A stretch of 64,000 nucleotides of DNA from Rubripirellula lacrimiformis (GCF_007741535.1 NZ_CP036525.1:8184001-8248000); one strand, 5' to 3'. Positions 17,737 through 27,455 are shown, numbered from the stretch's first letter. A program made the numbers and translations. Notes: generated from the sequence alone by a model not told the origin.

Positions 17737-18183
17737 GTGTCACTTCTTACGGGCATACTTGATGGGTTGGGCATGGCGACTTCGACCACCGATGGCACTT
17801 CAGTCGACATGGTTGAGAGCATTTGCGGTGCGATTGTCGCGGTCGCTCAAAAACTCGGCCCTGACTACACATTCTGCGTCCTGCTTATGTTGATCCTGGT
17901 CGCTGGGGTCGTCGGTTTTTTTTACGTATGGGCGGTCTACGTCAACGAAGATGGAACGCTTGTTGCACTGCGTAACGAATGCGAGAAGTCGGTTCACCGG
18001 GCTGCCGATGAAGCCAGGACCTACAAAATGCTGTATTTCACGAGGGTTGGCGGCATGACACCTTCGGAGGCAACTGACCTATTCGAGAAGGGAGGTTATC
18101 TGACGGCAAAGGAGTCGAGGGAAGCCGCAGAGCAAAGTCGACCGCCACAAACACACCCAGATAGCAAGAAGGAAGGAACATGA
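17737..18183 (+). CDS. Single-TM membrane protein, prophage cargo gene 1 (148 aa)
   Basis: GTG start with GGGAG about 12 nt upstream. After a short polar N-terminus (with TTDGTSVDMVESICGAIVAVAQ) there is one strong TM helix (FCVLLMLILVAGVVGFFYVW) and a cytoplasmic tail with a helical region (VHRAADEARTYKMLYFTRVGG) and GMTPSEATDLFEKGGYLTAKES. It overlaps the next gene by four bases (ATGA). Strand and lower GC set it apart from the tail operon, which suggests acquired cargo such as superinfection exclusion or lysogenic conversion (inference). No family recognised; a lysis role is an alternative. Confidence 0.7.
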   Translation: MSLLTGILDGLGMATSTTDGTSVDMVESICGAIVAVAQKLGPDYTFCVLLMLILVAGVVGFFYVWAVYVNEDGTLVALRNECEKSVHRAADEARTYKMLYFTRVGGMTPSEATDLFEKGGYLTAKESREAAEQSRPPQTHPDSKKEGT

Positions 18184-18785
18184 TCAGCCAAACTCAGATT
18201 TTATTATCCCTCCTCATTGGAACGGTAGTATTACTCCAAGTTGCGAGGCTCTACCTGAGTTACCGCAAAAATGCGAAACTTCGCAAATGGCTCATGGACG
18301 AGCGAACGCGCGCTCGCTTTGCAGATGCGAGGAAAGAACTGGAGTTGCTCGCATTCGAAAAGGAGATTGATCCGCGAACGGATCTTTTCGGTTTCCTCTA
18401 CGGCATTCAGACGTATGTAATGCGTAGGCCAGACCATTTTGAGACCATCTCAGAGCACCTTGGAACCAAGTTTAGCGATGCACATGCAGACGCCCTGAAT
18501 GAAAGTGTGATGCAACGCCTGCAAGCCGAAGCTAGCAGCGCACCCAGCGGGCTCGTGAACTCCATCGGTCTTACAATCGATGCATTCGAGGCACTGTTGA
18601 ATGACTACCAACAAACGGGTCAGGTCACTTATGAAGGACAGCGGCTAGCGGCATCCGCGTACATGAAGAAGATCATCGAGTTCTTGAACAATCTGATTTC
18701 CCGGATTCAGACTTCCAGCAAGCCGGGTTCACACTTTAGCACAGGGTTTCAGCCAGGGCAGATTGGCACTCAGGCTACCGCATAG
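18180..18785 (+). CDS. Membrane-anchored helical protein, prophage cargo gene 2 (201 aa)
   Basis: An N-terminal TM anchor (ILLSLLIGTVVLLQVARLYL) is followed by a basic stretch and a long helical cytoplasmic domain (RFADARKELELLAFEKEIDPRTDLFGFLYGIQTYVMRR...). It is translationally coupled to the gene before it, so the two products probably work together at the membrane. Its stop abuts that of the convergent gene at 18786. Unknown family. Confidence 0.7.
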   Translation: MISQTQILLSLLIGTVVLLQVARLYLSYRKNAKLRKWLMDERTRARFADARKELELLAFEKEIDPRTDLFGFLYGIQTYVMRRPDHFETISEHLGTKFSDAHADALNESVMQRLQAEASSAPSGLVNSIGLTIDAFEALLNDYQQTGQVTYEGQRLAASAYMKKIIEFLNNLISRIQTSSKPGSHFSTGFQPGQIGTQATA

Positions 18786-19109
18786 CTAACTGTTTGGCCG
18801 CTGATTGGGGCGACCACCCATGTGCCAGTTTCGGCCCGGTGAAGCATTGGCATCGGTCGCTCGGAAATGCGATTGATCGTGCGACGGACACATGAACTCG
18901 ATCATCGCAAAATTTGCCGCATCAATTAGGAATTCGGTGTTCCCGGTTCGCTCGTACTCACGCAAACGCGTTTGAAGAGAAGCGATCGCATCAACTTTGT
19001 GCGGGTAAGCATCCCTAATGGGACCATACTTGTGAAATGAGACAAGCATTCTCGAACGCATCATCTCTACAAATTCTTCGTTAAATTCGCTTTTTGGTAC
19101 CGAAGTCAT
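18786..19109 (-). CDS. Conserved phage hypothetical protein (107 aa)
   Basis: From the ATG at 19109 it reads MTSVPKSEFNEEFVEMMRSR, then MLVSFHKYGPIRDAYPHKVDAIASLQTRL, then EFLIDAANFAMIEFMCPSH. This pattern (HKYG, DAYP, IDAANFAMIEF) recurs in uncharacterised phage proteins. It is probably a small soluble helical protein expressed at the end of the tail operon. The in-frame start at 19160 would add 17 unsupported residues. Confidence 0.65.
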   Translation of the reverse strand: MTSVPKSEFNEEFVEMMRSRMLVSFHKYGPIRDAYPHKVDAIASLQTRLREYERTGNTEFLIDAANFAMIEFMCPSHDQSHFRATDANASPGRNWHMGGRPNQRPNS

Positions 19110-19544
19110 TTCTAATTCCACGTGTCGGGGATGCGAGGAGGCTAGTTGCGCCCGGACCACAATTTGGTGATGATTAACGAGACTCAGCGGTGCAGTTTAG
19201 CACCACATCATTGATTCAAACTACCGCTGAATTTTTCATGAGTGCTACGTTCATCGCTGCTACTACGGCGACTTCGAGTCTCCCACGTCTGCAAATTCGG
19301 CCTGATGTGGCGGGCCTAGTGGTCGCAGGTCACTCAGCCGTGACATTGATAACCTAAAGAGCGGGATCTGGAAGCCTCGCCAACAGCCCGAAACTGGAAA
19401 ATGTTGCCGATTGTGTTGGAAATCATTCCGACGCCTCTCTCCGCCGTTGTTTTCAAATGACTAACGCGACCCTAGCCCGCGTAGCCTTCGTTGAATTCGG
19501 TTTAACGGAGCATTTTGGTGGACCGCCGTTTGAAACGCCCATCG
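19110..19544. other. Intergenic region inside the prophage
   Basis: About 435 nt between the glycosyltransferase stop and the small phage gene. I see no gene and no clear terminator. A promoter for the 18786-19109 gene may lie here. Confidence 0.4.
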
Positions 19545-20759
19545 CTAGCCATCTTCCCGCCGCCCCTCGAAGTATCGTCTGACCGCTTCGTGGAGGCCTG
19601 GCTTGTCCGATGACCACTCAAGGATGCCGGCGTCGTTGATCCGAACGTCAGCCGATGGATCGAAGTCGTTCTCGCTCAGGATCCTGTTTCGCTCGCCGTA
19701 CTGACGATCTTTTCGATCGCCGTGCCACAGATGGTACACGTCGGCGTCCAGGTAGCCCCCTGAACGCTCGCCGCACGCTTCGGTGACTCGTTTGACGTAG
19801 TTCTCGACGCACGCCGCTAGGGTGTCGCTGTACTGCGTTACGTGCCATCCCGTTTTGCCGATGAATCCGTCGAAGAAGCACTGGTCGCCGCCGCCGACGA
19901 TGTTGCCGTCGAATAGACCGCCGATCGACTCCAGGAAGGAACGGTCAGCGATCCACGCGCCGCCGGGGTTTCCATTGGTACTGCCGTTGGTGGTGAAGTT
20001 CTTCATTCCGCTGGTTCGCGGCGCTGACGGTTGCTTTTGTTGATCCAGGTACTGTAGCTGGCCCACCATCTGAACCGCTGGGCAGCCGTCGTCGATCATC
20101 GTGACCGATCGTTCCATCCAGTCTGGTTTGTCGATCACCATGTCATGGTCGAGCCAGGCGACGTATCGCTTGCTGGCATCGGCATCCCGCAATGCTCGGT
20201 TGACGATCGCCTCCTTCTGCCAGATCCAATTGGCCTCGCGTGTTCCTCTGATGACGATCGATCCGGGGATCTCCGGTTCATCGTCGTCGAAGACCAACTC
20301 GTAGCACTGGAGATGATCACGAAGCGGCCCGAGCGTTGGCGCCCACTCGAAGTAGGTCTGACGCATCCGCTTGTATCGAAGCGGGTTGAAGTGGAACGTC
20401 ACTAGCAGGACTTCGCCGATGCGGTCGAATGGCTTTGCGATTCCCCATTTATTGAGCGGGCAGTGCGTCAGGAGGTTGGGGATTCCTCGACTGTGCATCA
20501 GATAGCCTGGCTTTCCTTTTGCTGCGATCACCCCGCACCTTTCGCCGTCAATCTGATGTTCGCACGCGCCGCATAAACTAACGCGGTCAGCGACCCAAGG
20601 GGCGACCGTGTTTCGCTTCGGCTTTGGCGTGTTGGCTGCGGCCACGATCTTCTTCGCATCGAGCGGACCATCGTGCTTGATTCCGCAACGACAATGGTTC
20701 GGCCAGACGCGGCATTTGAACGCGAAACCGCACTGGCACCTAAAGCTCGACATACTCAA
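19545..20759 (-). CDS. Phage-encoded GT-A-type glycosyltransferase with Cys-rich N-terminus (404 aa)
   Basis: The N-terminal 30 residues hold a cysteine cluster (FRCQCGFAFKCRVWPNHCRCG), and a second set occurs at LCGACEHQIDGERCGV. The catalytic part has a DxD-like YVAWLDHDMVI motif and GGAWIADRSFLESIGGLFDGNIVGGGDQCFFDGFIG, typical of the acceptor/Q-D block of GT2/GT7-like enzymes. It overlaps the upstream tail gene by 20 nt, so it is produced with the virion tail proteins. It may glycosylate virion proteins or host surface (inference). Confidence 0.75.
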   Translation of the reverse strand: MSMSSFRCQCGFAFKCRVWPNHCRCGIKHDGPLDAKKIVAAANTPKPKRNTVAPWVADRVSLCGACEHQIDGERCGVIAAKGKPGYLMHSRGIPNLLTHCPLNKWGIAKPFDRIGEVLLVTFHFNPLRYKRMRQTYFEWAPTLGPLRDHLQCYELVFDDDEPEIPGSIVIRGTREANWIWQKEAIVNRALRDADASKRYVAWLDHDMVIDKPDWMERSVTMIDDGCPAVQMVGQLQYLDQQKQPSAPRTSGMKNFTTNGSTNGNPGGAWIADRSFLESIGGLFDGNIVGGGDQCFFDGFIGKTGWHVTQYSDTLAACVENYVKRVTEACGERSGGYLDADVYHLWHGDRKDRQYGERNRILSENDFDPSADVRINDAGILEWSSDKPGLHEAVRRYFEGRREDG

Positions 20760-22074
20760 TCACCGTATCAACTGTGATGGTGCTGGAACCTGACGATGTA
20801 ATCGTGGTGCTGGTCGATTCCGTCAGACTGCAAAACCCACAAGTGTCGGTAGTTTCGGAGTATCCAGGTAGGTCGGGCGTCTTCCCCACGCTGTAGACAG
20901 CTCGTCCGGTTTCCGGCTTCTCGCAAGTCACCAATGGGCACGATATCCGAGTCGAACCTGGCTCCGCCGAAACGCCAATTCGGTTCTTATCATTTAGAAG
21001 TCTCGCGACCGTACCGATTTTGATGGATGTCACATTGCCTAGGAACGTACCCGATGTCGGAGGCGTTGGCATTGGTGCCCCGCTTCCGCATGCGATGCCC
21101 AGATCTTCCTCAACGATGGTGTGAGTGAAATCGACTTGAACGCTGGGGTGGTCAACGAATCGCCACTGATAGTTGCCGAAGTTACCCGAACAGAGCGAGC
21201 CGTCTTTAAGGCCGTCCAGAATCTCTGATTCTTCCGTTGCGGAAAGTGGAACGTACGTCCCAAGGGTCAGCCGGTGTAGCGTCGCGTGGCGAGTGCCGTT
21301 GTACTGACTGTTTGAGACAGTTTTAGTGAACGTCCTTTTCACCTTCTGTAGGTTGCACGAGAAATCCCCTACGTAGTGAATCCGGACTTCCTCGCCCACC
21401 GCATCGACCGCGCCGGCTGTTTCCCAACGTAGGCCCGTGATGATGTATTGCGGTTCATCAAGCCCACATGGCATCTCCTCGCACTCCCGTGACTCGCAAG
21501 CTGCGTTTGCGGTAGCGCTATCGGATATTGTGACACTCCCAATCGTCACGGATACCGAATCACCGGCCCGGATGACCAGTTCGACTGGATTGGGAGTGCC
21601 AAAGTATCGATTGCACGAGGATCCTTTCAGCACTCCCGACTGATGCACCTCGACAAAACAATCGATGTAGTTGTCGTATCCGCCATGCACGTTGCGGTGC
21701 ATCGTGATTTGGAACGGCAACGAATAGTCGACATTCGAAATCAAGCTGCACTGGATCTGATTCAACAGCAAATACTTCGTGCCGCCCAAGTCGACCAACG
21801 CGACGTGGTTCTGCCCATCGCTCCAGCGTGCCCCAACGGCATCCTCTGCGTCTAGGACTTCAAAAGTCACTATGGAGCCGTCAACACGATCGGAAATGAG
21901 AAGCGTCGTTTCTGTGCCCGCTGGTACGATGTCCTCGCCGTTCCCAGGGTGATCCACCCAATCCGGCCAGCATCCGCCGCTGCCACCGTCGCCTGATCCG
22001 TAGCTGTAGCAAGGGGGACGCAGTTCAGTCGCCTCACACCCGCCACCGCAGCAGTTATGTCCTCTGCGCGTCAT
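20740..22074 (-). CDS. Cys-rich tail-tip or fibre structural protein (444 aa)
   Basis: The protein begins with a cysteine cluster (GHNCCGGGCEATELRPPC) and a Gly/Ser-rich stretch, then a beta-rich body, and ends with a Thr/Ser-rich segment (ESTSTTITSSGSSTITVD). It lies downstream of the tape measure and before the glycosyltransferase, where receptor-binding or decoration proteins sit. Its Ser/Thr richness makes it a candidate substrate for that enzyme (inference). Confidence 0.6.
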   Translation of the reverse strand: MTRRGHNCCGGGCEATELRPPCYSYGSGDGGSGGCWPDWVDHPGNGEDIVPAGTETTLLISDRVDGSIVTFEVLDAEDAVGARWSDGQNHVALVDLGGTKYLLLNQIQCSLISNVDYSLPFQITMHRNVHGGYDNYIDCFVEVHQSGVLKGSSCNRYFGTPNPVELVIRAGDSVSVTIGSVTISDSATANAACESRECEEMPCGLDEPQYIITGLRWETAGAVDAVGEEVRIHYVGDFSCNLQKVKRTFTKTVSNSQYNGTRHATLHRLTLGTYVPLSATEESEILDGLKDGSLCSGNFGNYQWRFVDHPSVQVDFTHTIVEEDLGIACGSGAPMPTPPTSGTFLGNVTSIKIGTVARLLNDKNRIGVSAEPGSTRISCPLVTCEKPETGRAVYSVGKTPDLPGYSETTDTCGFCSLTESTSTTITSSGSSTITVDTVIEYVEL

Positions 22075-22098
22075 TCCAGATGATCCTTTGAGAGTGCG

Positions 22099-22806
22099 TC
22101 AGCACGGTGCCTGTACGGCTTCAAAATCGTTCCCGCACAAGTCGCAGAAACCTTCGTCACCGCTCACTTGGTCATCCATCAGTGACAGTGGGTCGGAAAG
22201 ATTGATCGCGGAATGAAACACCGTTCCCGATCGGTCAACTAGCTTTGCAGTGGTGACCGCTGGAGCCTGCGAATCTTCGGTCAGCTCGTAGCGCCATCGG
22301 GCGCACTCATCGCGAAAGTTGATCAGTCCGTAATCACCACCGCTTAGCTTCGCGAGAAGCCGCCCCACGCCGCTCGTGGAACCCTTCATCTCGTTTAGGC
22401 TCGATGGGTCAAGCATCACGAACGAGTCAGAACCTGAACCGGCTGAGAGCGATACGAGGCAGTGCCCGCTGATCACCGCGAGACCGTAGCCATCGTCAGG
22501 GATTGGCTCAGCAAGGATCACGAGGCGCGAGATCGATGTGTGCCAGACTGGATCGACGCAGTCGTAGACCACGCTCGTGGGAATCTCGAAGACGTTCGAA
22601 CCGTCTGGACCGTCCCATGAGTCGATCGCGAGCACTTCACCAATGTCGCGGTTGCTTCCGCTGGAGTTCTTAATCTGGCATTCAACCCGAGACATCCCGA
22701 AACCGCCCGCTCCAAAACCGGCCTCAGACGATTCAAGCCGATCAATGACTCGATTCCATTTCCCAGCGGCGACGGGCTCGTCAGGCTTGGCTTTCAGATC
22801 GCTCAT
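22099..22806 (-). CDS. Tail-region structural protein (235 aa)
   Basis: No recognised domain. It has a short helical N-terminus (GKWNRVIDRLESSEAGFG), a beta-rich body, and a C-terminal CxxC pair (FCDLCGNDFEAVQAPC). It overlaps the upstream gene by four bases. A minor tail or baseplate-like role follows from position only. Confidence 0.6.
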   Translation of the reverse strand: MSDLKAKPDEPVAAGKWNRVIDRLESSEAGFGAGGFGMSRVECQIKNSSGSNRDIGEVLAIDSWDGPDGSNVFEIPTSVVYDCVDPVWHTSISRLVILAEPIPDDGYGLAVISGHCLVSLSAGSGSDSFVMLDPSSLNEMKGSTSGVGRLLAKLSGGDYGLINFRDECARWRYELTEDSQAPAVTTAKLVDRSGTVFHSAINLSDPLSLMDDQVSGDEGFCDLCGNDFEAVQAPC

Positions 22807-23696
22807 ACCGGGGCGGCTCCGATTTTCAGTAGCGAGTGATCCGCCTCACCGTAGATCTGATCGACGTAACAGGCTCGTGGTTTGCTGACCAACATTCCGG
22901 TCGATGCGTCTTTGTCGTGATCGAAGAGATACCAGAGATACTCGTGACCCTTCTTGCTCACACCAGTGATGCCACCGAAGGTCTCGCTCGTGGCGTTCTT
23001 GCTGGCAAGGAACGAAAACGTCAGTTGTGGATCCTCTGCAACGACATCCCCTGACGCCCCGGCGAACAAAAGCTCGCCGCGTTTGTAAATCACACCTTCG
23101 CCATCGCTGAAAATGTCGGCGTTGTTCGTGGTTCCCGTTAGCGATGCGATCAGATTCGAGTACCGCAGTGGGCTGCCAACGTACTGCGTTGCAATCTTCG
23201 CTCGGACGTTGATCTTCAGCGCCGGAATGATCCGCTGAACCCCTTGGGGGCGCCCATCCTGAACGTCGATCGACTTGAAGAAGTCGGGAGCGGTTTTACC
23301 GGATGCCGCGAACTTGGTTTGAAGGTAGGAACTGGTTTGAAGAACCATACCTCCCGTCGTATCGATTGAGACGGTATAGCCTCCGACATTCGGAACCGCC
23401 GCGTTGTAATGCGCGGTGAAGTCCCATGCGTTGTAGGCTGGTCCCTGCTCGTAGGAGAGCGATTCGATAAAGATACCGTCATGTTCGTTGATCTGTACTG
23501 GCCCGTCACGCAACGCAGCACGCGACGTCTGAGGGCTCGCAGAACCGGTTACACGCCAAGTTCTCTGCGCCGTGTCTGACCCCGTTGTGGTGTCGGTCCC
23601 CGTCCGGCCTGCAATCTCTTTGATTCGCAGACCGTTGTAGAACGCGAAGCCATCGTAGGTACCGTTGGCCAGGACTTGATTCAAATCGGATGCCAT
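22803..23696 (-). CDS. Tail-region structural protein (297 aa)
   Basis: Beta-rich, with HYNAAVPNVGGYTVSIDTTGGMVLQTSSYLQ, and HEYLWYLFDHDKDASTGMLV near its end. It directly follows the tape measure gene (one-base overlap), the usual place of a distal tail protein. No family can be named with confidence. Confidence 0.65.
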   Translation of the reverse strand: MASDLNQVLANGTYDGFAFYNGLRIKEIAGRTGTDTTTGSDTAQRTWRVTGSASPQTSRAALRDGPVQINEHDGIFIESLSYEQGPAYNAWDFTAHYNAAVPNVGGYTVSIDTTGGMVLQTSSYLQTKFAASGKTAPDFFKSIDVQDGRPQGVQRIIPALKINVRAKIATQYVGSPLRYSNLIASLTGTTNNADIFSDGEGVIYKRGELLFAGASGDVVAEDPQLTFSFLASKNATSETFGGITGVSKKGHEYLWYLFDHDKDASTGMLVSKPRACYVDQIYGEADHSLLKIGAAPV

Positions 23697-26644
23697 TACG
23701 CAAACCTCGCGACGTTGTTCTTCTTGGATTGTCTGGCAATCGTTGCCGTGTTGGCTGCTGTTTCGCGGCGTAACTTCATCGCCTCGTTCTCACTGCCGTT
23801 ACCCGCACCGATGATCGACGCAGCGGCTGCCGAGAACGTTGACGTTGGTCCCGTTCTGGACCGTTCTTGGTCGAGTCCCGTGTTCACATCCGAGGCCGTC
23901 TTGGCACTGCGTTCCTGTTCCTCCGCGAACTCTCGACGCACACGATCCTCAGCCCGCAAAGCGGTCTTGTCGGTGATGGCGCCGTTGCTTTGAAGTTGGG
24001 TGATCTCCCGCAGCTTGGCGTTGAGCACTTCCGCTGGGGTGCGTAGCGAATCGGCAAGTGCCTTACCGTCAGCCTTCAACTGGTCGAGTTGGTCAGCAAG
24101 GTTCTCTCGGGCAGTTCCTCTCGCCGTGTCGGCGGTGTCTTTGCCGATCAATCCATTCTGTTGATCAGACCCGATTTGCTTCATCACGCGATCGAAGATG
24201 TCTTTGGGGGATACGCCTGCGGCAGCCAGCTGGTCACCCTTCTTCATGACCGAGTCGACTCGATTCTTTGCCGCGTCTTTCTCGGCCTGCTGGGCATCCT
24301 CAATTGCCTTCTTCTTCGCCTTCAAAACCTCAATCTGTTTGATTTGCACATCGGTGAGGCCTTCATCGGCAAGCCGCTTTCTGTTGGCCGCGTCTTCGCC
24401 ATTCTCAAGCGCGAAGATCTCAAGTTCGATCGCTTTAATCTTGTCGGTAATGACGGCAGCATCCTTCTCGTGGGCGCTCTGTCCCTGCTGCTTGCCAGGC
24501 GCCCCGCCAGCTGCGCCACCGGTCCCACTCGCTTCCTCGACCTTGTTTCGTTCTTTCGATAGGGCAAGCGATTGCCGAAGGACGGCCAATTCCTGCTTTG
24601 CTGCGTCCGCTCGACCACTCACGTCGAAGTTGTTCGCGGCGCCCGCAAGCTCTCCCACTAGCGTGCCGATCTCCCGCGCTGCTTGGATCGGGTTGACGAT
24701 TGCCATCGCGATCGCCTTAGTCGCTTTCCAAGCCGTCTCTACCAGCGAAGTAAAGAACCGCTTACCGGTTGCCCACGCTTCGCTCCAGAGCCACTTGAAA
24801 GCGTCCATGGCGCCCTCGACGCCAGTCCAGAATGCAGCCCGCACTCCCAACCAAAGTGCCTGGGCGGCAGTCGCAAAGTCTCCTGAACTCATCGCATCGC
24901 GGATAACAGAGAACGTGTCTGAAACGACGCTCACCAATCCGCCAACGGTCGTCTTCACGATGTCCCAAGCTCTGGCTAGATCCATTCCCGCGACTGCTGC
25001 ATAGCCAGCGACTCCAACGAGCGAACCGATAACGGCCACCGCCGCAGCGCCAGCAGCAACGAACGGAAGGATGGGACCAGTGATCACGGCCCAAGCGGAG
25101 CCAACAACGCCTGCGGCTGCCGTCCAAGCTGATCCCACCAGACCCGCCATAGCAGCCGCTAACGTGCTTGGAGCGGAAAGGGCTGTCAGCACTGCCCCGA
25201 CCGATCCCCACGCCGCAACGGCGATACCAGCGAACGCTGGGCTGATTCCGTAGGCAGCATTCACCAACGCAATGCCCGCTGCCATCCCCGCCGATGTCCC
25301 TTGAGCTACAGCGAAGGCGCCAGCGGTTGCGAGCGTGACGGCTTTCACTGCCGTGGTGACTGCGGCAACGCCTTTGAGAATCCCTGACACCGCAGCGAAG
25401 GCGGTTCCAACCGTTCCGATTCCAGCCGCGACCAATTGCGAGGTGACACCCAGGGCGATCATCGCCGCACCGGTACCAACCATTCCAACCGTGGTTGCCG
25501 CAACGGCAGCGACCAACGACTTGTTCGCTTCGATCCACGCCGTGAAGCCACCCAGCGATGCGGTCAGAGAATCCGTCACCGATTGCAGTGAACCACCGAA
25601 CGATTCGCCAATAGCGATGACGGCGCCTTCCGCAGCCGATGCGATCTTGCGGAACGATCCGCCAAGCCCAGCGTCCATCCTTTCAGCGGTGGTGCCTGCG
25701 ATGCCCTCGGCTTCTTGGATGGCGGTCAGCAGTGCCTTGGTGGATGTCGTCGCTTGGCCTAACGCGCCAGCAGCCGTGATTCCCAACAGACCGAACGCTT
25801 CGTTGAACTTTGATGCCCGCGCTGCGGTGCCGAGTCCGTTGGTCGCCTGAGCAACTTCTCCCAGCGTATCGATCAGCGGTCGAGCGTTCCCGGCTGCGTC
25901 GATGAACTCCACGCCGAAGATGCGTTTCATCTTCTCGGCTTCGGCACCGGTGAGCGTCAGAAGTCGCCGAATCGCGGTACCTGCCGAGCTACCCTGGATG
26001 CCCACGTTTCCGAGCGTTCCCAGGATGGCGAGCGTTTCCTCTAGCGAGAGCCCGAACGCCTTCGCCTCGGGGCCCGCGTAGCTAAGTGCCTCCCCCAACG
26101 ATTCGACGCTGTTGAACGACTTGTTGGCTGCTGCGGTAAGCCCGTCAGAAACACGCGCCGCGTCACCGGCTTCCAATCCGTATTGGCGAATTGTCGCCGC
26201 CAGGATTCCAGCTGATTGCGCCGCTTCCGTGCCTGTAGCGCGAGAAAGGTTCAGAACCGCGCCGGTCATTTCGTTGATCTGCGAAGGATCGAAGCCAGCA
26301 CGCCCCAACTCGCTCATCAGCATTGCAACGTCAACGGCTGTGAAGCTGGTCGTTCGCCCCAACTCCTTTGCCGTGTTCGTCAGCATCGACAACTGCTTTT
26401 CGGACGCTTGGCTAATCGCTCCGACGCTTCGCATGGCATCGTCGAAGTTCGCCAGCTTGCCCGCAGCAAATGCGAACGGTGCCCCCAGCGTAAGACCCAA
26501 GCCACTGATGATCCCGCCCAGCGCGGTGACCCGGCGCCCCATCTTGTCCAAATCGGACTGAACACCCTTGGCACCTTCGGCGATCCGGTTTCGGATACCG
26601 ATCTCGACGTAGCCTTCGCCCGCCTTGATCTTTGATTTTGCCAT
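23696..26644 (-). CDS. Tail tape measure protein (982 aa)
   Basis: It is the longest gene of the tail module. The N-terminal third matches the TIGR01760-type tape measure core: NFDDAMRSVGAISQ, ELGRTTSFTAVDVAMLMSELGRAGFD, and LEETLAILGTLGNVGIQGSSAGTAIRRLL. Long hydrophobic Ala/Gly-rich stretches (about residues 375-560) follow, and then coiled coils (AELAVLRQSLALSKERNKVEEA; KAKKKAIEDAQQAEKDA). It would set tail length and act in DNA ejection. About 980 residues imply a tail of roughly 145 nm at 1.5 angstrom per residue (inference). Confidence 0.93.
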   Translation of the reverse strand: MAKSKIKAGEGYVEIGIRNRIAEGAKGVQSDLDKMGRRVTALGGIISGLGLTLGAPFAFAAGKLANFDDAMRSVGAISQASEKQLSMLTNTAKELGRTTSFTAVDVAMLMSELGRAGFDPSQINEMTGAVLNLSRATGTEAAQSAGILAATIRQYGLEAGDAARVSDGLTAAANKSFNSVESLGEALSYAGPEAKAFGLSLEETLAILGTLGNVGIQGSSAGTAIRRLLTLTGAEAEKMKRIFGVEFIDAAGNARPLIDTLGEVAQATNGLGTAARASKFNEAFGLLGITAAGALGQATTSTKALLTAIQEAEGIAGTTAERMDAGLGGSFRKIASAAEGAVIAIGESFGGSLQSVTDSLTASLGGFTAWIEANKSLVAAVAATTVGMVGTGAAMIALGVTSQLVAAGIGTVGTAFAAVSGILKGVAAVTTAVKAVTLATAGAFAVAQGTSAGMAAGIALVNAAYGISPAFAGIAVAAWGSVGAVLTALSAPSTLAAAMAGLVGSAWTAAAGVVGSAWAVITGPILPFVAAGAAAVAVIGSLVGVAGYAAVAGMDLARAWDIVKTTVGGLVSVVSDTFSVIRDAMSSGDFATAAQALWLGVRAAFWTGVEGAMDAFKWLWSEAWATGKRFFTSLVETAWKATKAIAMAIVNPIQAAREIGTLVGELAGAANNFDVSGRADAAKQELAVLRQSLALSKERNKVEEASGTGGAAGGAPGKQQGQSAHEKDAAVITDKIKAIELEIFALENGEDAANRKRLADEGLTDVQIKQIEVLKAKKKAIEDAQQAEKDAAKNRVDSVMKKGDQLAAAGVSPKDIFDRVMKQIGSDQQNGLIGKDTADTARGTARENLADQLDQLKADGKALADSLRTPAEVLNAKLREITQLQSNGAITDKTALRAEDRVRREFAEEQERSAKTASDVNTGLDQERSRTGPTSTFSAAAASIIGAGNGSENEAMKLRRETAANTATIARQSKKNNVARFA

Positions 26645-27175
26645 TTAGCTACCGACTACGTTCGCCCACGGGGAAAGAATGTTGCCGGCATCCGCTTCCG
26701 CTTGAAGCGAGGGCGCGGCATTGGGGTGGGGAGCAATCTTGACTCTGCGTTTCCGAGTCTTCTTGCGGGACGAAACACGCCGACTGCGGCGCTGTTTTGC
26801 CCACGTTTTCCCGTCCCAACTCTCCTCTGGTATCGTGACAACGCCGCCCAACTCCAAGAGTCCAGGCAAGGCTTGGTCACTCGTCGACAACGACCGTTGG
26901 CCGTTCAGCTTGATCGACCCAACGACACCGGACTTGGTGCGCTCGTCATACGCGAAGAAAATGGCCTTTAGCGAGGCAACGGGATTCGTTGAATGAACGC
27001 TTGGCGATTGCCCAGGTTTACTAGCCTTCTTCCTGCGGCGAAGTCCCGAACGCATCCGCCGGCGAACGTAGGCAAGTGATTTGCTGAGCGCTCGGCGGGT
27101 CTCTCGATCGATAGCGTCGTTGATCTTCTGACGATCAAAGAACGCTTTCTTCATCTTGAAGGTTGGCGTGATCAT
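26645..27175 (-). CDS. Minor tail protein, HK97 gp10-like position (176 aa)
   Basis: Very basic C-terminus (RRSRRVSSRKKTRKRRVK). The N-terminus carries KINDAIDRETRRALSKSLAYVRRRMRSGLRRR, which suits a capsid/tail interface or tail completion protein. ATG overlaps the upstream stop (ATGA). Assignment rests on position and composition. Confidence 0.6.
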   Translation of the reverse strand: MITPTFKMKKAFFDRQKINDAIDRETRRALSKSLAYVRRRMRSGLRRRKKASKPGQSPSVHSTNPVASLKAIFFAYDERTKSGVVGSIKLNGQRSLSTSDQALPGLLELGGVVTIPEESWDGKTWAKQRRSRRVSSRKKTRKRRVKIAPHPNAAPSLQAEADAGNILSPWANVVGS

Positions 27176-27455
27176 GCTTGTTCCTTCATCAGTCGATCGT
27201 ACTCGGCGCCCGGATCATCCAACTGATGGATAGGCTCGGGGCGTTCCCGTAACGGGTGGAAGTGATCGCGTTGGTAGCTTCCCGTCGTGTGGATCGTTGC
27301 CATCAGCGCCATCAGGTCGGCGGTGTGATCCCACTGGCACCGACGTTTCGCTTCGGCAGCTTTGACCAACTCACGAAGCGTTAGCGGCCAGGGGTCAACG
27401 CCAGCGATAGACGCTAGCTCGGCGACCCATTCCCAGCGCTCTCTTGAAACATCCG
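27172..27455 (-). CDS. Tail assembly chaperone extension, made by -1 frameshift (T part)
   Basis: The frame is -1 relative to the gene at 27414-27881 and overlaps its end. Around and beyond the overlap it encodes WVAELASIAGVDPWPLTLRE and then QWDHTADLMALMATIHTTGS, typical of GT-type chaperone extensions. It has no ATG or GTG of its own, and only a late TTG at 27369. The 5' limit is approximate. I see no textbook slippery heptamer; TGGGAAT is the nearest candidate. Confidence 0.65.

Noticed and set aside
24198-25850. Long plus-strand open frames opposite the tape measure gene
   Set aside because: Ala/Ser-rich antisense shadows of a well supported gene in GC-rich DNA.
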